A stretch of DNA of 64,000 nt, taken from positions 1-64,000 of the forward strand of contig JBCAXJ010000008.1 in the NCBI GenBank assembly GCA_038534135.1. The letters are read 5' to 3'. Made by a program: the position numbers and the translations under genes. The DNA is from Thermohalobaculum sp038534135. Its GTDB lineage: Bacteria; Pseudomonadota; Alphaproteobacteria; Rhodobacterales; Rhodobacteraceae. How positions within the stretch are numbered: position 1 is the stretch's first letter; every line of letters starts with the position of its first letter. The notes beneath the pieces are model-generated. The model saw only the letters and a list, made by a program, of their open reading frames with translations. It was not told the origin of the DNA and ran no database searches. Of the stretch, positions 18,515 to 27,201 are shown one piece after another.

Positions 18515-19702
18515 TCAGTGGCGCGTTCCGGTCTCGGCCGGATCGAAAACCTTGCCGTCGAAAAACCGATCGGGGCCCAGGAACATCTCACCCTTGGCCG
18601 AGGCGACTTCGGTCCGCACCGACAGCGCTCCTTCAACCTTCTCGGATGCGCCCGGTACATCGACGCCAATGTCCTGAAGCGCTGCCCGGTACAGATCCGT
18701 GCGGAACGCCGCACGCCCGACGGCCACGGCTTCCTCCCGGTCGGCCCCTGCACGCGCCGCCCAACGGCTGGCGATCCAATGAGCCTGGCTGCGCCATGGG
18801 AAGGTGGCGGCACAATCGTAGAATTCGACGAAGTTCCCCAGCCGTGTCGGCCGGCCGTTCTTTGCAAGCACCAACCGCCCGCTCAGCGCGCGGTCGATCA
18901 ACTCGGACGGGCGGCCCAAGTATTCGGGCTGTGCCAGCAGATCCGATACCGTCAGCCGGTTCTCTGCCTCGCCTAGCCAGCGCGCCGCCCGCCACATTGC
19001 CCGGATCAGACGCAGGGCCATGGGGCGTTCGGCCTCGGCCCAGTCATGGCGCACCGCCAGGACTTTCTCGGGCGCGAATTGCCAGATGGCAGACCCCGGC
19101 AGAACGATCTCGGCATCGCCCTTGTCGACGGCGACACTGCCCCAGGGCTCGCCGACACAGAACGCGTCGACCTCGCCGGCAGCGATGGCTTCGGCCATGT
19201 TCGACGGCGGCACCGTGCGGACATTCAGATCGCGCGGCGCTTCCAACCCCAACGACGATAACCAGTAATACAAAAGCTCCGCATGCATCGAAAACGGGAA
19301 GGGCACGCCGACGCGCAATGGACCGGACGCCGCCGCAATCAGCGCGCGTCCGACACCGGTCGCGGGATCGGTGTTGCGGTCGACACCAACCTGATGCATC
19401 CGGTCGGCAAGCTCCGGCGCCACGCCGATCACATCGCCGTTCGCCGACAGAACCGACAGCGCGTCGATCCGGTCTGTCGCAGCACCCAGGCCCATCGACA
19501 TGACGACCGGCAGGACCGAGAGCATGTGCGCAGCCTGCAATTCCCCGAACAGCAGCTTGTCCCGGATCGCCGACCAGGACGGCTGCGGGTGCAAATGCAG
19601 ATCGATCCCTTCTTCGGCAGCGAAACCCAGTTCTCGCGCCACAACCAACGGCGCACAGTCCACAAGTGGCACGAACCCGCAATCGATCCGGTCAAGGTTC
19701 AT
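18515..19702 (-). CDS. nasS: Nitrate/nitrite sensor NasS
   Basis: 395 residues of NrtA-like binding-protein fold (CGFVPLVDCAPLVVARELGF, FCVGEPWGSVAV) but with no signal peptide, so it stays in the cytoplasm. In known NasS-NasT systems it holds NasT inactive until nitrate or nitrite binds. The start overlaps the nasT stop by four bases, fitting the partner role. Confidence 0.9.
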   Translation of the reverse strand: MNLDRIDCGFVPLVDCAPLVVARELGFAAEEGIDLHLHPQPSWSAIRDKLLFGELQAAHMLSVLPVVMSMGLGAATDRIDALSVLSANGDVIGVAPELADRMHQVGVDRNTDPATGVGRALIAAASGPLRVGVPFPFSMHAELLYYWLSSLGLEAPRDLNVRTVPPSNMAEAIAAGEVDAFCVGEPWGSVAVDKGDAEIVLPGSAIWQFAPEKVLAVRHDWAEAERPMALRLIRAMWRAARWLGEAENRLTVSDLLAQPEYLGRPSELIDRALSGRLVLAKNGRPTRLGNFVEFYDCAATFPWRSQAHWIASRWAARAGADREEAVAVGRAAFRTDLYRAALQDIGVDVPGASEKVEGALSVRTEVASAKGEMFLGPDRFFDGKVFDPAETGTRH

Positions 19703-20286
19703 CCCAGAAGATCCGCGGCCGTCACGAGGGCGTGCGCAACGTCCGAGACCTTGCGGCTCTGATCCATCGCGGTCTTGCGCAGCAGTGCATAGGCTTCTTC
19801 CTCGCTCAACCCGCGCGCTTTCATCAGCAGGCCCTTGGCGCGGTCGATCACCTTGCGCTCCGCCAGTGCGGCCTTCGTCGTCTCCAACTCGACCCGCATT
19901 CGTGCAAACAGTTGAAAGCGCACGATCGCTGCATCCAGCACCGGCTTGATCCGCTCCTTGCGCAGCCCGTCGACGACATAGGCGCTGACGCCAGCCTCGA
20001 TCGCCGCGCGGGTCATCTGACTGTCGCTTTTGTCCACGAACATCGCCACCGGGCGCTCGGTCGGGGCCGAGGCCAGCGCGACTTCCTCCAGGACATCCCT
20101 GTTCGGATTCGAAATCTCGATCAGAACCACATCGGGGCTGATGTCTTCCAGCCGCCGCGCCAGCCCGGTCGCGTCGCCGATCACCGTCACATCGTGCGCG
20201 CCCGCGTCACGAAGACTGTCGACGATCATCAATGCGCGATCGCGATCGGCTTCGACCACCGCTATTCTGAGGTTGGCTTCGTTCAT
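19699..20286 (-). CDS. nasT: ANTAR-domain antiterminator NasT
   Basis: 195 residues. An N-terminal receiver-like domain (1-120; the phospho-acceptor context is VVLIEIS, so the usual aspartate is replaced and phosphorylation is unlikely) is joined by a helix to a C-terminal ANTAR RNA-binding domain (about 130-190, ERKVIDRAKGLLMKARGLSE). When freed from NasS it should bind the nrtA leader RNA and prevent termination. First gene of the two-gene nasTS operon. Confidence 0.92.
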   Translation of the reverse strand: MNEANLRIAVVEADRDRALMIVDSLRDAGAHDVTVIGDATGLARRLEDISPDVVLIEISNPNRDVLEEVALASAPTERPVAMFVDKSDSQMTRAAIEAGVSAYVVDGLRKERIKPVLDAAIVRFQLFARMRVELETTKAALAERKVIDRAKGLLMKARGLSEEEAYALLRKTAMDQSRKVSDVAHALVTAADLLG

Positions 20287-20636
20287 CCGGACATGTTGCG
20301 TTGCAGCAATTTCGTTCGCAAGGGGTTTGACAGGTCAACAATCGCTTTACCGGAGAGTAGAAACACATTCTGAAATGTCCAACCAGCACTGGGTTCTGCG
20401 GCGGCCCGGGCCTGTGCACAGATTTCACGCAAATTGGCGTTGATACGCGCTGCACCGCAAAAGACCACTTGACATTCGGCGACACTCGCCAGCAACGTTG
20501 ACCTGCGCGATGAAGCGCTCATCAGCCCGATGCCGGGCACCCCGCAAAGCCGTGGAGAGCCGAGGAGCCCGCCGTTGATACGGTGGCGATCCTCTGAACA
20601 TGGGTTTCAAAGACTGGCGCGAGCGCGCCGTCACGG
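20287..20636. promoter_or_regulatory. Divergent region between nasT and the redox cluster
   Basis: 350 bases with no supported gene. An inverted repeat TTGAC-AG-GTCAA lies at 20327-20338, about 40 bases from the nasT start. It is not an FNR box because the spacer is two bases. A small open frame at 20600 runs out of frame into the next gene and has no support. No leader terminator like that of nrtA was found here. Confidence 0.4.
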
Positions 20637-22661
20637 GTGCTGGCTGTGAACATCCAGATCGATCTGACAGGGGCGACCCCGCAGGCTGCCGCGACCCGTG
20701 CGAGCACCGACAAGATCGTTGTCGCAGGGGGCGGTCCGGTGGGTGTGCGCACCGCTCAGGACCTCGCGCGGAATGGCGCGCATGTCGTTCTGTTCAATGC
20801 CGAGCGCTGGCGCCCTTATAACAGGGTGCAGTTGACACCGCTTCTGGCGGGCGAGGCGCAGATCGGCGCGATCTATCTGAGCGAGTCGGCCCCGGGTTCG
20901 GGCCAGATCGACCGCTATGACGGTGTGTCGGTGGTAGAAATCGACCGGTACGCACGGCGCATCAGAACATCAACAGGCCGCACGGTGCACTATGACAAGC
21001 TGGTGCTGGCCATCGGGTCGCGTGCCTTCGTGCCCGATATCCCGGGCAAGGATCTGTCCGGCGTGTTCGTCTTCCGGGATCTGAATGACGCCGAGGCTCT
21101 GGTCGCACGGGCGATGACCGCACGGCGCGTGACGGTGATCGGCGGCGGCCTGCTGGGCCTAGAAGCCGCGCGCGGCATGTCAAACCAGGGTGCCGAGGTC
21201 ACGGTGATCGAGCACGAGGCGAGGCTGATGCCGCGCCAGCTCGACGACGGTGCCGCCGCCGTTCTGAAATCCCGGATCGAGGCGCTGGGCGTGCGGGTCC
21301 TCACCGGGTCGCGGGTCCAGTCGATCGACGGCGACGGCGACCGGGTCGAGGCCGTTTGCCTGGCCGATGGCGCAAAGCTTGCGTCCGACACGGTGATCAT
21401 ATGCACGGGCGTGCGGGCGAACACGCAACTCGCGGCCGCCATCGGTCTGCACCATGGGCGCGGCATCTCGGTCGATGCAGAGATGCGAACCTCTGATCCC
21501 CACATTTTCGCGGTGGGCGAGTGTGCCGAGCATGACGGGGTCGTGCACGGTCTGGTCGGCCCGGGCTACGAGCACGCGCGGATCGCGGCGGATGTGATCG
21601 CGGGATCAGGCGCCGCGCGCTACGCTGGATCGGTCCCCGCGACGAAGCTGAAGGTGCTGGGCGCCAAGGTCTTCTCGATCGGCGATTTCGAATCAATCGA
21701 GCAGCAGATCGGCGTGACCTCACTGGTCTGGCAAGACGCCAGCGCCGGTCAGTACCGCCGTCTCATCATCCGGCGCGGGCGGCTCCTCGCAGCACTCGGT
21801 GTCGGCGATTGGCCCGAAGCAACGCGCATTCAGCAGGCCGTGGGGGACACGGTTGCTCTGCACATCTGGCATCGCTGGTCGTTCCAGCGCACCGGACGGC
21901 TCTGGGCCGAGCAGGACGACGACGTCAACACGTGGCCCGAGACCGCCATCGTCTGCAACTGCACGGGCGTGACCAAGGGCGCCATCTGCGGCGCGGTCGC
22001 CCAGGGTGCCGAGACGCTGGACCATATCCGCAGCACAACGAGTGCCAATTCGGTTTGCGGCACCTGCACCCCGCTGGTGCTGGATCTGCTGGGTCAGGGC
22101 GGTGCCGCACCCGAGCCGGTCCGGTGGTGGCGCACGCTTCTATGGGCCTCTGGCATCGCGGCAGTGCTGGCCCTGGCGACCGCACTGCTGCCGCGCGTGC
22201 CCATGCGCGACACGTTCGTGATTGGCGATGTCTGGTTCAACCTTTGGTTCGACGGCGTCTGGAAGCAATGGTCGGGCTACATCCTGCTTGGCCTCACGGT
22301 CGCGGGCGCGATGCTGGGCCTGCGCAGACGTATCGGCATCCTGCGGCGCCTGGGTGGCTATGACAGCTGGCGGGTCGTCCATCTTGGCATCGGCATCATC
22401 GCGGCAATCGGGCTGTTCGCGCACACAGGCTTCCGGCTGGGGTCCGGGCTGAACTTCTGGCTGATGTTCAGCTTCTGCGCGACGCTGATCTTCGGGGCCC
22501 TCGCCGGTCTGGCCACTGGCGGAGAGCACAAGCTGGTCGAGAACGACATCGGCTCGGCCCGCAAGCCGCCGCGGTCGGTGCCCCACTGGGTGCATGTGCT
22601 CGCGCTCTGGCCGCTGCCCGTGCTGCTTCTTGCGCACATCCTGTCCGTTTATTCGTACTGA
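20637..22661 (+). CDS. NirB-like FAD/[2Fe-2S] reductase fused to a membrane module with b-haem-like histidines
   Basis: 674 residues. Residues 25-420 are a pyridine-nucleotide-disulphide-type FAD reductase like the N-terminal half of NirB (VVAGGGPVGVRTA, VTVIGGGLLGLEAARG, FAVGECAEH). Residues 439-477 form a BFD-like [2Fe-2S] site (CNC ... CGTC: C439, C441, C474, C477). Where NirB continues with siroheme domains, this chain instead has about four membrane helices from residue 498 on. Paired histidines in the membrane part (VVHLG, FAHTG, HWVHV, LLAHI) look like b-haem ligands. A plausible job is moving electrons from NAD(P)H to the multihaem cytochrome encoded next. The GTG start is uncertain; a GTG at 20646 is equally possible. 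Confidence 0.75.
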   Translation: MLAVNIQIDLTGATPQAAATRASTDKIVVAGGGPVGVRTAQDLARNGAHVVLFNAERWRPYNRVQLTPLLAGEAQIGAIYLSESAPGSGQIDRYDGVSVVEIDRYARRIRTSTGRTVHYDKLVLAIGSRAFVPDIPGKDLSGVFVFRDLNDAEALVARAMTARRVTVIGGGLLGLEAARGMSNQGAEVTVIEHEARLMPRQLDDGAAAVLKSRIEALGVRVLTGSRVQSIDGDGDRVEAVCLADGAKLASDTVIICTGVRANTQLAAAIGLHHGRGISVDAEMRTSDPHIFAVGECAEHDGVVHGLVGPGYEHARIAADVIAGSGAARYAGSVPATKLKVLGAKVFSIGDFESIEQQIGVTSLVWQDASAGQYRRLIIRRGRLLAALGVGDWPEATRIQQAVGDTVALHIWHRWSFQRTGRLWAEQDDDVNTWPETAIVCNCTGVTKGAICGAVAQGAETLDHIRSTTSANSVCGTCTPLVLDLLGQGGAAPEPVRWWRTLLWASGIAAVLALATALLPRVPMRDTFVIGDVWFNLWFDGVWKQWSGYILLGLTVAGAMLGLRRRIGILRRLGGYDSWRVVHLGIGIIAAIGLFAHTGFRLGSGLNFWLMFSFCATLIFGALAGLATGGEHKLVENDIGSARKPPRSVPHWVHVLALWPLPVLLLAHILSVYSY

Positions 22662-22671
22662 GGGGCGGGCG

Positions 22672-24195
22672 ATGACACGAAACTCGATCCTCTGGCTGGT
22701 CTGGCTTCTGGGTTCGCTGATCGCAGGCGCCGCCGTCGCGGCGGTGATGTATGTCGGCGGGCCGCGCGACGCATTGTTGATCGGGCAGACCACCGGTGCG
22801 CACCACCAGATCGAACTGGCCTGCGACGCCTGCCACACGGCCGATTTTTACGCGAGCCCCAAGAAGGTCGCGAAGAAGATGAACAAGGCCTGTCTGGAAT
22901 GCCACAAGACCGAGCTTCAGCTGTCCAATGACAGCCACCCGGTCAAGAAGTTCCGCGATCCGCGCAACGCCGATGTGCGCGCCAAGCTGGACGCGCTCTA
23001 CTGCCATACCTGTCACGCAGAGCATAAGCCCGAGATCACGCGGGTCAGCGCCGTGACCCTGCCGATGGATTACTGCTCGGCCTGCCACCAGGACGTCTAC
23101 AAGAACCGGCCCAGCCACGAAGGCCATGGATTCGAGACCTGCGCCTCGGCTGGATGTCATAATTTCCACGACAATACAGCGCTGTACGAGGATTTCCTCG
23201 TGAAACATGCAGGCGGGCCCGACATCAAGGACGTGGCCATCCTGAAAGGGGCTGCGATCAGCCGCGCCCCCGACCCGGTCAGCGTCGCGTTGGCCTCGGC
23301 CGATCCAAAGGCCGATCTGGAAGCGTATCTCGCGGCTCTCGAGGACGCCCCTGATAACCCGGGCGAGGAAGCGCAAAAGCAGCTTGACCGTGTCCTGGGT
23401 GCAGCGGATGCGGTCGCGCCCGATGCTCACATGACCGATGACGCGGTATCCAAGTGGGCAGGCTCGGCGCACGCGTTGAACGGGGTCAACTGTGCCGGAT
23501 GCCATGCGCCCGATGCCGAAGGTGCCGAGACCATCGCGGCGGACTGGATCGAAAGCCCCGGCCTGAGGACCTGCCAGTCCTGCCACAAGAATCAGGCGAA
23601 AACCTTCAAGGAAGGCCGTCACGGGATGCGCTTTCACCCCAAGCTGCCGAAGCCGCGCAAAGAACCGAAGGACGGTGTCGAAAAGCTGGCGGCAACGCTG
23701 TTCCGGGACAAACCGCTTGGCCCGATCACGGTCGCCGATAGCGCGCTGACGACGTTGAAACCGGAGGCTGCCGGGATCGAGATCGGAAGCTGCAACACCT
23801 GCCACAAACCGCACGAGGTCGACATCGCCGTCGCGGCCGTCGGGTCCTGCATGGGGTGCCATGACGACACCCACACGCGGAATTACATCGGCAGCCCGCA
23901 CGACAACCTGTGGAAAGCCGAACTGGCAGGCGCCGCGCCGGGCACGGGCGTCTCCTGCGCCGACTGCCACATGCCAAAGATCGAAGACCGGCGCGGCGAT
24001 CTGTTCACCACGCACAACCAGAATTCATACCTCAGACCGAACGAGAAGATGATCCGGACAGTCTGTCTATCCTGCCACAGCCTCGATTTCGCGATTGATG
24101 CGCTGGCGGACCCGAACCTCGTTGAGAGCAATTTCAACGGGCGCCCCTCGGTGCAGATCGAAAGCATCGAATGGGCCTTGAGACGCGCGGAGTAG
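22672..24195 (+). CDS. Membrane-anchored cytochrome c with 11 haem motifs
   Basis: 507 residues from the ATG at 22672, which has a GGGG-type ribosome-binding site and begins with an uncleaved-looking membrane anchor (6-27). Ten CxxCH motifs start at C51, C74, C111, C135, C274, C301, C374, C393, C429 and C465, and one CX4CH motif is at C157 (CASAGCH). The first five haems form one block, then a haem-free acidic linker (170-265), then six haems. The second block, with SAHALNGVNCAGCH, GSPHDNLW and SCADCHMPK, has the spacing style of octahaem hydroxylamine/nitrite/tetrathionate enzymes. I cannot assign a substrate. Ten bases after the NirB-like gene, so one operon. Confidence 0.8.
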   Translation: MTRNSILWLVWLLGSLIAGAAVAAVMYVGGPRDALLIGQTTGAHHQIELACDACHTADFYASPKKVAKKMNKACLECHKTELQLSNDSHPVKKFRDPRNADVRAKLDALYCHTCHAEHKPEITRVSAVTLPMDYCSACHQDVYKNRPSHEGHGFETCASAGCHNFHDNTALYEDFLVKHAGGPDIKDVAILKGAAISRAPDPVSVALASADPKADLEAYLAALEDAPDNPGEEAQKQLDRVLGAADAVAPDAHMTDDAVSKWAGSAHALNGVNCAGCHAPDAEGAETIAADWIESPGLRTCQSCHKNQAKTFKEGRHGMRFHPKLPKPRKEPKDGVEKLAATLFRDKPLGPITVADSALTTLKPEAAGIEIGSCNTCHKPHEVDIAVAAVGSCMGCHDDTHTRNYIGSPHDNLWKAELAGAAPGTGVSCADCHMPKIEDRRGDLFTTHNQNSYLRPNEKMIRTVCLSCHSLDFAIDALADPNLVESNFNGRPSVQIESIEWALRRAE

Positions 24196-24267
24196 GCCCC
24201 ATGACGCCAATCACCAGAGCCTCCTCCACGCGCCGTTACGTCAACCGCAACACAAAGGGACTTAAAG

Positions 24268-24837
24268 ATGACAGTGAAAGCCATCAAGGCCATCGTGCTG
24301 GGCGGAATGCTCGCCACCGCACCGCTGGCCGCGACAGCGGATGAGGGGCTCGATCCCAAGGACGTCGCCGACATGCTGCACGCGGTGATGGACTCGGACC
24401 GCACGATCTACACCAAGATGATCGTGCAGCGTCTGGTTGCGAAGGAAAAGCTGATCAAGGCCAGCGAGTTCTTCGATGACGACAAGGCCGCCCCCCTGCC
24501 CGCGCAGATGTTCCGCTTCGGCTCGGAAATGGTCGCCGACAAGACTGATCTCTTCAGCTACTCGCTGCAGTCGCTCTGGCCGATCAACAAGCAGAACGCG
24601 CCACGCACCGACATGGAAAAGGAAGGTCTGCAGTTCATCGCCGACAATCCGGGCGAGAACTACTATGGCGAGGAAGAACTGGGCGGCGAGACCTACTTCA
24701 CCGCGGTCTACCCGGACGTCGCGGTCGCCGAGGTCTGCGCGACCTGCCACAATGACCACAAGGACACGCCTCGGACCGACTTCAAGGTCGGTGACGTGAT
24801 GGGCGGGGTCGTGATCCGCATCCCGCTCGACGGCTGA
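24268..24837 (+). CDS. DUF3365 (Tll0287-like) c-type haem protein
   Basis: 189 residues with a signal peptide (MTVKAIKAIVLGGMLATAPLAATA). The DUF3365 fold follows, with one c-haem motif C157-A-T-C160-H161 close to the C-terminus. Related domains serve as haem redox or gas/redox sensing modules. The start follows AAAGGGA. It lies 72 bases after the multihaem cytochrome and overlaps the next cytochrome gene by one base, so it belongs to the same unit and is probably periplasmic. Confidence 0.8.
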   Translation: MTVKAIKAIVLGGMLATAPLAATADEGLDPKDVADMLHAVMDSDRTIYTKMIVQRLVAKEKLIKASEFFDDDKAAPLPAQMFRFGSEMVADKTDLFSYSLQSLWPINKQNAPRTDMEKEGLQFIADNPGENYYGEEELGGETYFTAVYPDVAVAEVCATCHNDHKDTPRTDFKVGDVMGGVVIRIPLDG

Positions 24838-25268
24838 TGCGGATCTGGGTCGCGGTGGCGGTGCTCGCCGCCTGGGGCACCATTGCCTCGGGCGCCGAGC
24901 GCGAGGCTCCGCCCTATCCCGACCGGGGATTGAAAGGCACGGTCTCGGCGAAGCGCCTGCCCGTGCCGCCCCATCCCGTGCTGGTCGAGGGCGGTGAGAT
25001 CTGGGACGCAAATTGCCGGATCTGCCACGGGCCTGGGAACTTCGGCGCACCGAAGATCACCGGGTCACGGTTCTGGGGAAAACGCCTGCCCAAGGGCATC
25101 GCGACCCTGATCTCCCATGCCCAGAACGGGTTTGAAACCTCGCTCGGCGGCCTGATGCCGGCGCGCGGGGGCAATGACGAACTGACGGACGACGAGGTCG
25201 AGGCTGCCGTCCGCTTCATGGTTTTTCACAGCGGCGGCGCGGACATCGCGCTCGACGGCCTCGATTGA
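24837..25268 (+). CDS. Periplasmic mono-haem cytochrome c
   Basis: 143 residues with a signal peptide ending near residue 19 (GTIASGA). The haem motif is C60-R-I-C63-H64, and a methionine in GLMPARGG is the likely sixth ligand, giving a class I cytochrome c. Start codon shares its A with the DUF3365 stop. Probably an electron shuttle to or from the multihaem cytochrome. Confidence 0.85.
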   Translation: MRIWVAVAVLAAWGTIASGAEREAPPYPDRGLKGTVSAKRLPVPPHPVLVEGGEIWDANCRICHGPGNFGAPKITGSRFWGKRLPKGIATLISHAQNGFETSLGGLMPARGGNDELTDDEVEAAVRFMVFHSGGADIALDGLD

Positions 25269-25285
25269 GACGAAAGGACTGAGAG

Positions 25286-25726
25286 ATGACACCTGAAAAG
25301 GTCAAGATGGTGCAGGACAGCTTCAAGATGGTCCTGCCGATTGCCGACACGGCAGCGGATATCTTCTACACGCGGTTGTTCGAGATCGCGCCAGAGGTCC
25401 GGCCCCTGTTTCCGGCGGATTTGTCGAAACAGAAGAAGGCGCTGATGGGCACTCTGGCCGTTGCCGTGCAGAACCTGCATCAGGTCGGCGAGATCCTGCC
25501 GGTGGTCAAGGATCTGGGCGTGCGGCACGTGGATTACGGCGTGAAGGACGCGCACTACGATACCGTCGGCGCGGCCTTGCTCTACACGCTGGAGAAGGGT
25601 CTGGACGAAGCCTGGAGCGATGAGTTGAAGGATGCGTGGACCGAAACCTACGTGACTGTAGCAACGGTGATGAAAGACGCCGCCGCCGAGGCCGCAGCGC
25701 AGGCCCCCGCCGCCGCGTCGGCCTGA
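25286..25726 (+). CDS. Single-domain globin (Vitreoscilla-haemoglobin-like)
   Basis: 146 residues with no reductase domain. Flavohaemoglobin-type globin features are visible: Y28 (B10 position, IFYTRLFE), Q49 (distal, SKQKKALM) and H81 (proximal haem ligand, VRHVDYG). The C-terminal tail is alanine-rich. Proteins of this group bind O2 and NO, and with a reductase convert NO to nitrate. It has no signal peptide, so it is cytoplasmic. It ends the cluster with an 18-base gap and its own ribosome-binding site. Confidence 0.88.
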   Translation: MTPEKVKMVQDSFKMVLPIADTAADIFYTRLFEIAPEVRPLFPADLSKQKKALMGTLAVAVQNLHQVGEILPVVKDLGVRHVDYGVKDAHYDTVGAALLYTLEKGLDEAWSDELKDAWTETYVTVATVMKDAAAEAAAQAPAAASA

Positions 25727-25734
25727 ACTTGGAT

Positions 25735-25758
25735 GCCGGGAGCCGTTCGGCTCTCGGC
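25735..25758 (+). terminator. Hairpin after the globin gene
   Basis: A 10-bp stem GCCGGGAGCC / GGCTCTCGGC with one G-U pair and a GTTC loop begins nine bases after the globin stop. There is no T-run, so it may be a factor-dependent or partial terminator. Confidence 0.45.
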
Positions 25759-25949
25759 GCATTCTCGGCGCCGGGTGTCCCGCTCTCCGCCAAACACTGC
25801 CGACGCTATCGGGTTTGATTGCATAGCTCTGCGCAAGACTTCAGCGCAACAGCGAGGTCTTGCCGCATTTTCAGGCAACCACGCGAGCAATGCAGGATTG
25901 GGGGGCAGATTTCTTGACCAGAGCCGCGAATCTCTCATTCTTCGATTTG

Positions 25950-26055
25950 CAGGCTGTCTAGGGTTCCGCCCGAACGGGGACTGGTCCGAGAGATGGCGCC
26001 GCGGCGGCAAACTCCGGTGCGGTACACGGCGGGACAAAATCCCGGGAGGACCCCT
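25950..26055 (+). promoter_or_regulatory. Guanidine-I (ykkC) riboswitch
   Basis: The conserved blocks of the ykkC subtype 1 aptamer occur in order: CTAGGGTTCCG (25958-25968), GGACTGGTCCGAGAGA, then ACACGGCGGGACAAAATCCC and GGGAGGA (26042-26050), with a variable GC-rich helix between. This RNA binds free guanidinium and switches on guanidine transport or degradation genes. It lies about 85 bases before an ABC importer start, as expected. Confidence 0.92.
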
Positions 26056-26079
26056 GCGCCGCGTTCGCCGCGTCTTCCT

Positions 26080-26122
26080 CTGTTCCGCGCGCGGCACGGC
26101 CATCCGGCGCTTCGCGGAACAG
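26080..26122 (+). promoter_or_regulatory. Expression-platform hairpin before the importer gene
   Basis: A perfect 10-bp stem, CTGTTCCGCG (26080-26089) with CGCGGAACAG (26113-26122), ends four bases before the GGGAG ribosome-binding site (26126-26130). No T-run follows, so the riboswitch probably acts on translation and not by termination. Confidence 0.55.
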
Positions 26123-26138
26123 GACGGGAGATGATAGA

Positions 26139-27197
26139 ATGAAGCTCAACACCCTGATCGCAGGCACTGTCGCCGCGGCGATGACATTGGGCGCTGGCTC
26201 AGCGCTGGCCGAAACGAAATCCGAGTTCAAAGTCGCATGGTCGATCTATGTCGGCTGGATGCCGTGGGGCTACCTGGAAAGCTCGGGCATCATGGACAAG
26301 TGGGCCGACAAGTACGGCATCGATGTCGAGATCGTGCAGATCAACGATTATGTCGAATCGATCAACCTCTACACGGCAGGCCAGTTCGACGGCGTGAGTG
26401 CGACGAACATGGACACGCTGTCGATCCCGGCAGGCGGCGGCGTCGACACAACGGCTTTGATCGTCGGCGACTTTTCGAACGGCAATGATGCGGTCATCCT
26501 GAAGGGCGATGGCGGCCTGGCCGATCTGAAGGGCAAACCGGTGAACCTGGTCGAGCTTTCGGTCAGCCACTACCTGCTGGCGCGCGGGCTGGACAGCGTT
26601 GGTCTGAAGGAGAGCGATCTGGCGCGGGTGATCAACACCTCGGACGCTGACATGATTGCGGCCTACGGCACCAATGACGTCGAGGCGGTGGTGACCTGGA
26701 ACCCGCTGGTCTCGACCATCCTGGAACAGCCGGGTGCAACCAAGCTGTTCGACAGTTCCGACATTCCCGGCGAGATCATCGACATGATGGTGGTGAACAC
26801 CGAGACGCTGGCATCGAACCCGGACTTCGGCAAGGCACTGGTCGGCGCGTGGTACGAGTTGATGGCGATCATGGAGGCCGGTGACGAAGCTGCTCTGACC
26901 GCGATGGCCGAGGCGTCCGGCACCGATCTGGCGGGCTACAAGGCGCAGTTGGACTCAACGCAGATGTTCTGGAAGCCCGCCGACGCGGTTGCGTTCGTGG
27001 AAAGCGCGGATCTTCCGAAGACGATGGTCAATGTCGCAGAGTTCCTGTTCGACAAGGGCATCCTGGGCGAAGGCGCGCCGAGTGCGGACTATGTTGGCGT
27101 GGCCTATCCGGACGGATCGACGACAGGCGACACGGGCAATGTGAAGCTGCGCTACGATGCCAGCTTCATGAAGATGGCCGCCGACGGCGCCTTGTGA
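26139..27197 (+). CDS. Guanidine-type ABC transporter, substrate-binding protein
   Basis: 352 residues with a signal peptide ending ALA near residue 24. The mature protein (WSIYVGWMPWGYLESSG, DYVESINLYTAGQFDGV, SATNMDTLSIPAGGG) belongs to the NrtA/SsuA-fold family long called 'urea carboxylase-associated ABC binding protein'. Members controlled by guanidine-I riboswitches are now thought to carry guanidine. The riboswitch directly upstream supports guanidinium as ligand. First of three importer genes. Confidence 0.88.
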   Translation: MKLNTLIAGTVAAAMTLGAGSALAETKSEFKVAWSIYVGWMPWGYLESSGIMDKWADKYGIDVEIVQINDYVESINLYTAGQFDGVSATNMDTLSIPAGGGVDTTALIVGDFSNGNDAVILKGDGGLADLKGKPVNLVELSVSHYLLARGLDSVGLKESDLARVINTSDADMIAAYGTNDVEAVVTWNPLVSTILEQPGATKLFDSSDIPGEIIDMMVVNTETLASNPDFGKALVGAWYELMAIMEAGDEAALTAMAEASGTDLAGYKAQLDSTQMFWKPADAVAFVESADLPKTMVNVAEFLFDKGILGEGAPSADYVGVAYPDGSTTGDTGNVKLRYDASFMKMAADGAL

Positions 27198-27201
27198 ATC
27201 C

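Noticed and set aside
20327..20338. FNR/NnrR box upstream of the redox cluster
   Set aside because: The arms TTGAC and GTCAA are only two bases apart, whereas FNR-type sites need four; kept only as an unassigned dyad.
22672..24195. Calling the 11-haem protein a hydroxylamine oxidoreductase
   Set aside because: Similarity is only in motif spacing of the second block; the number of haems and the membrane anchor differ, and the key cross-linking tyrosine could not be placed.
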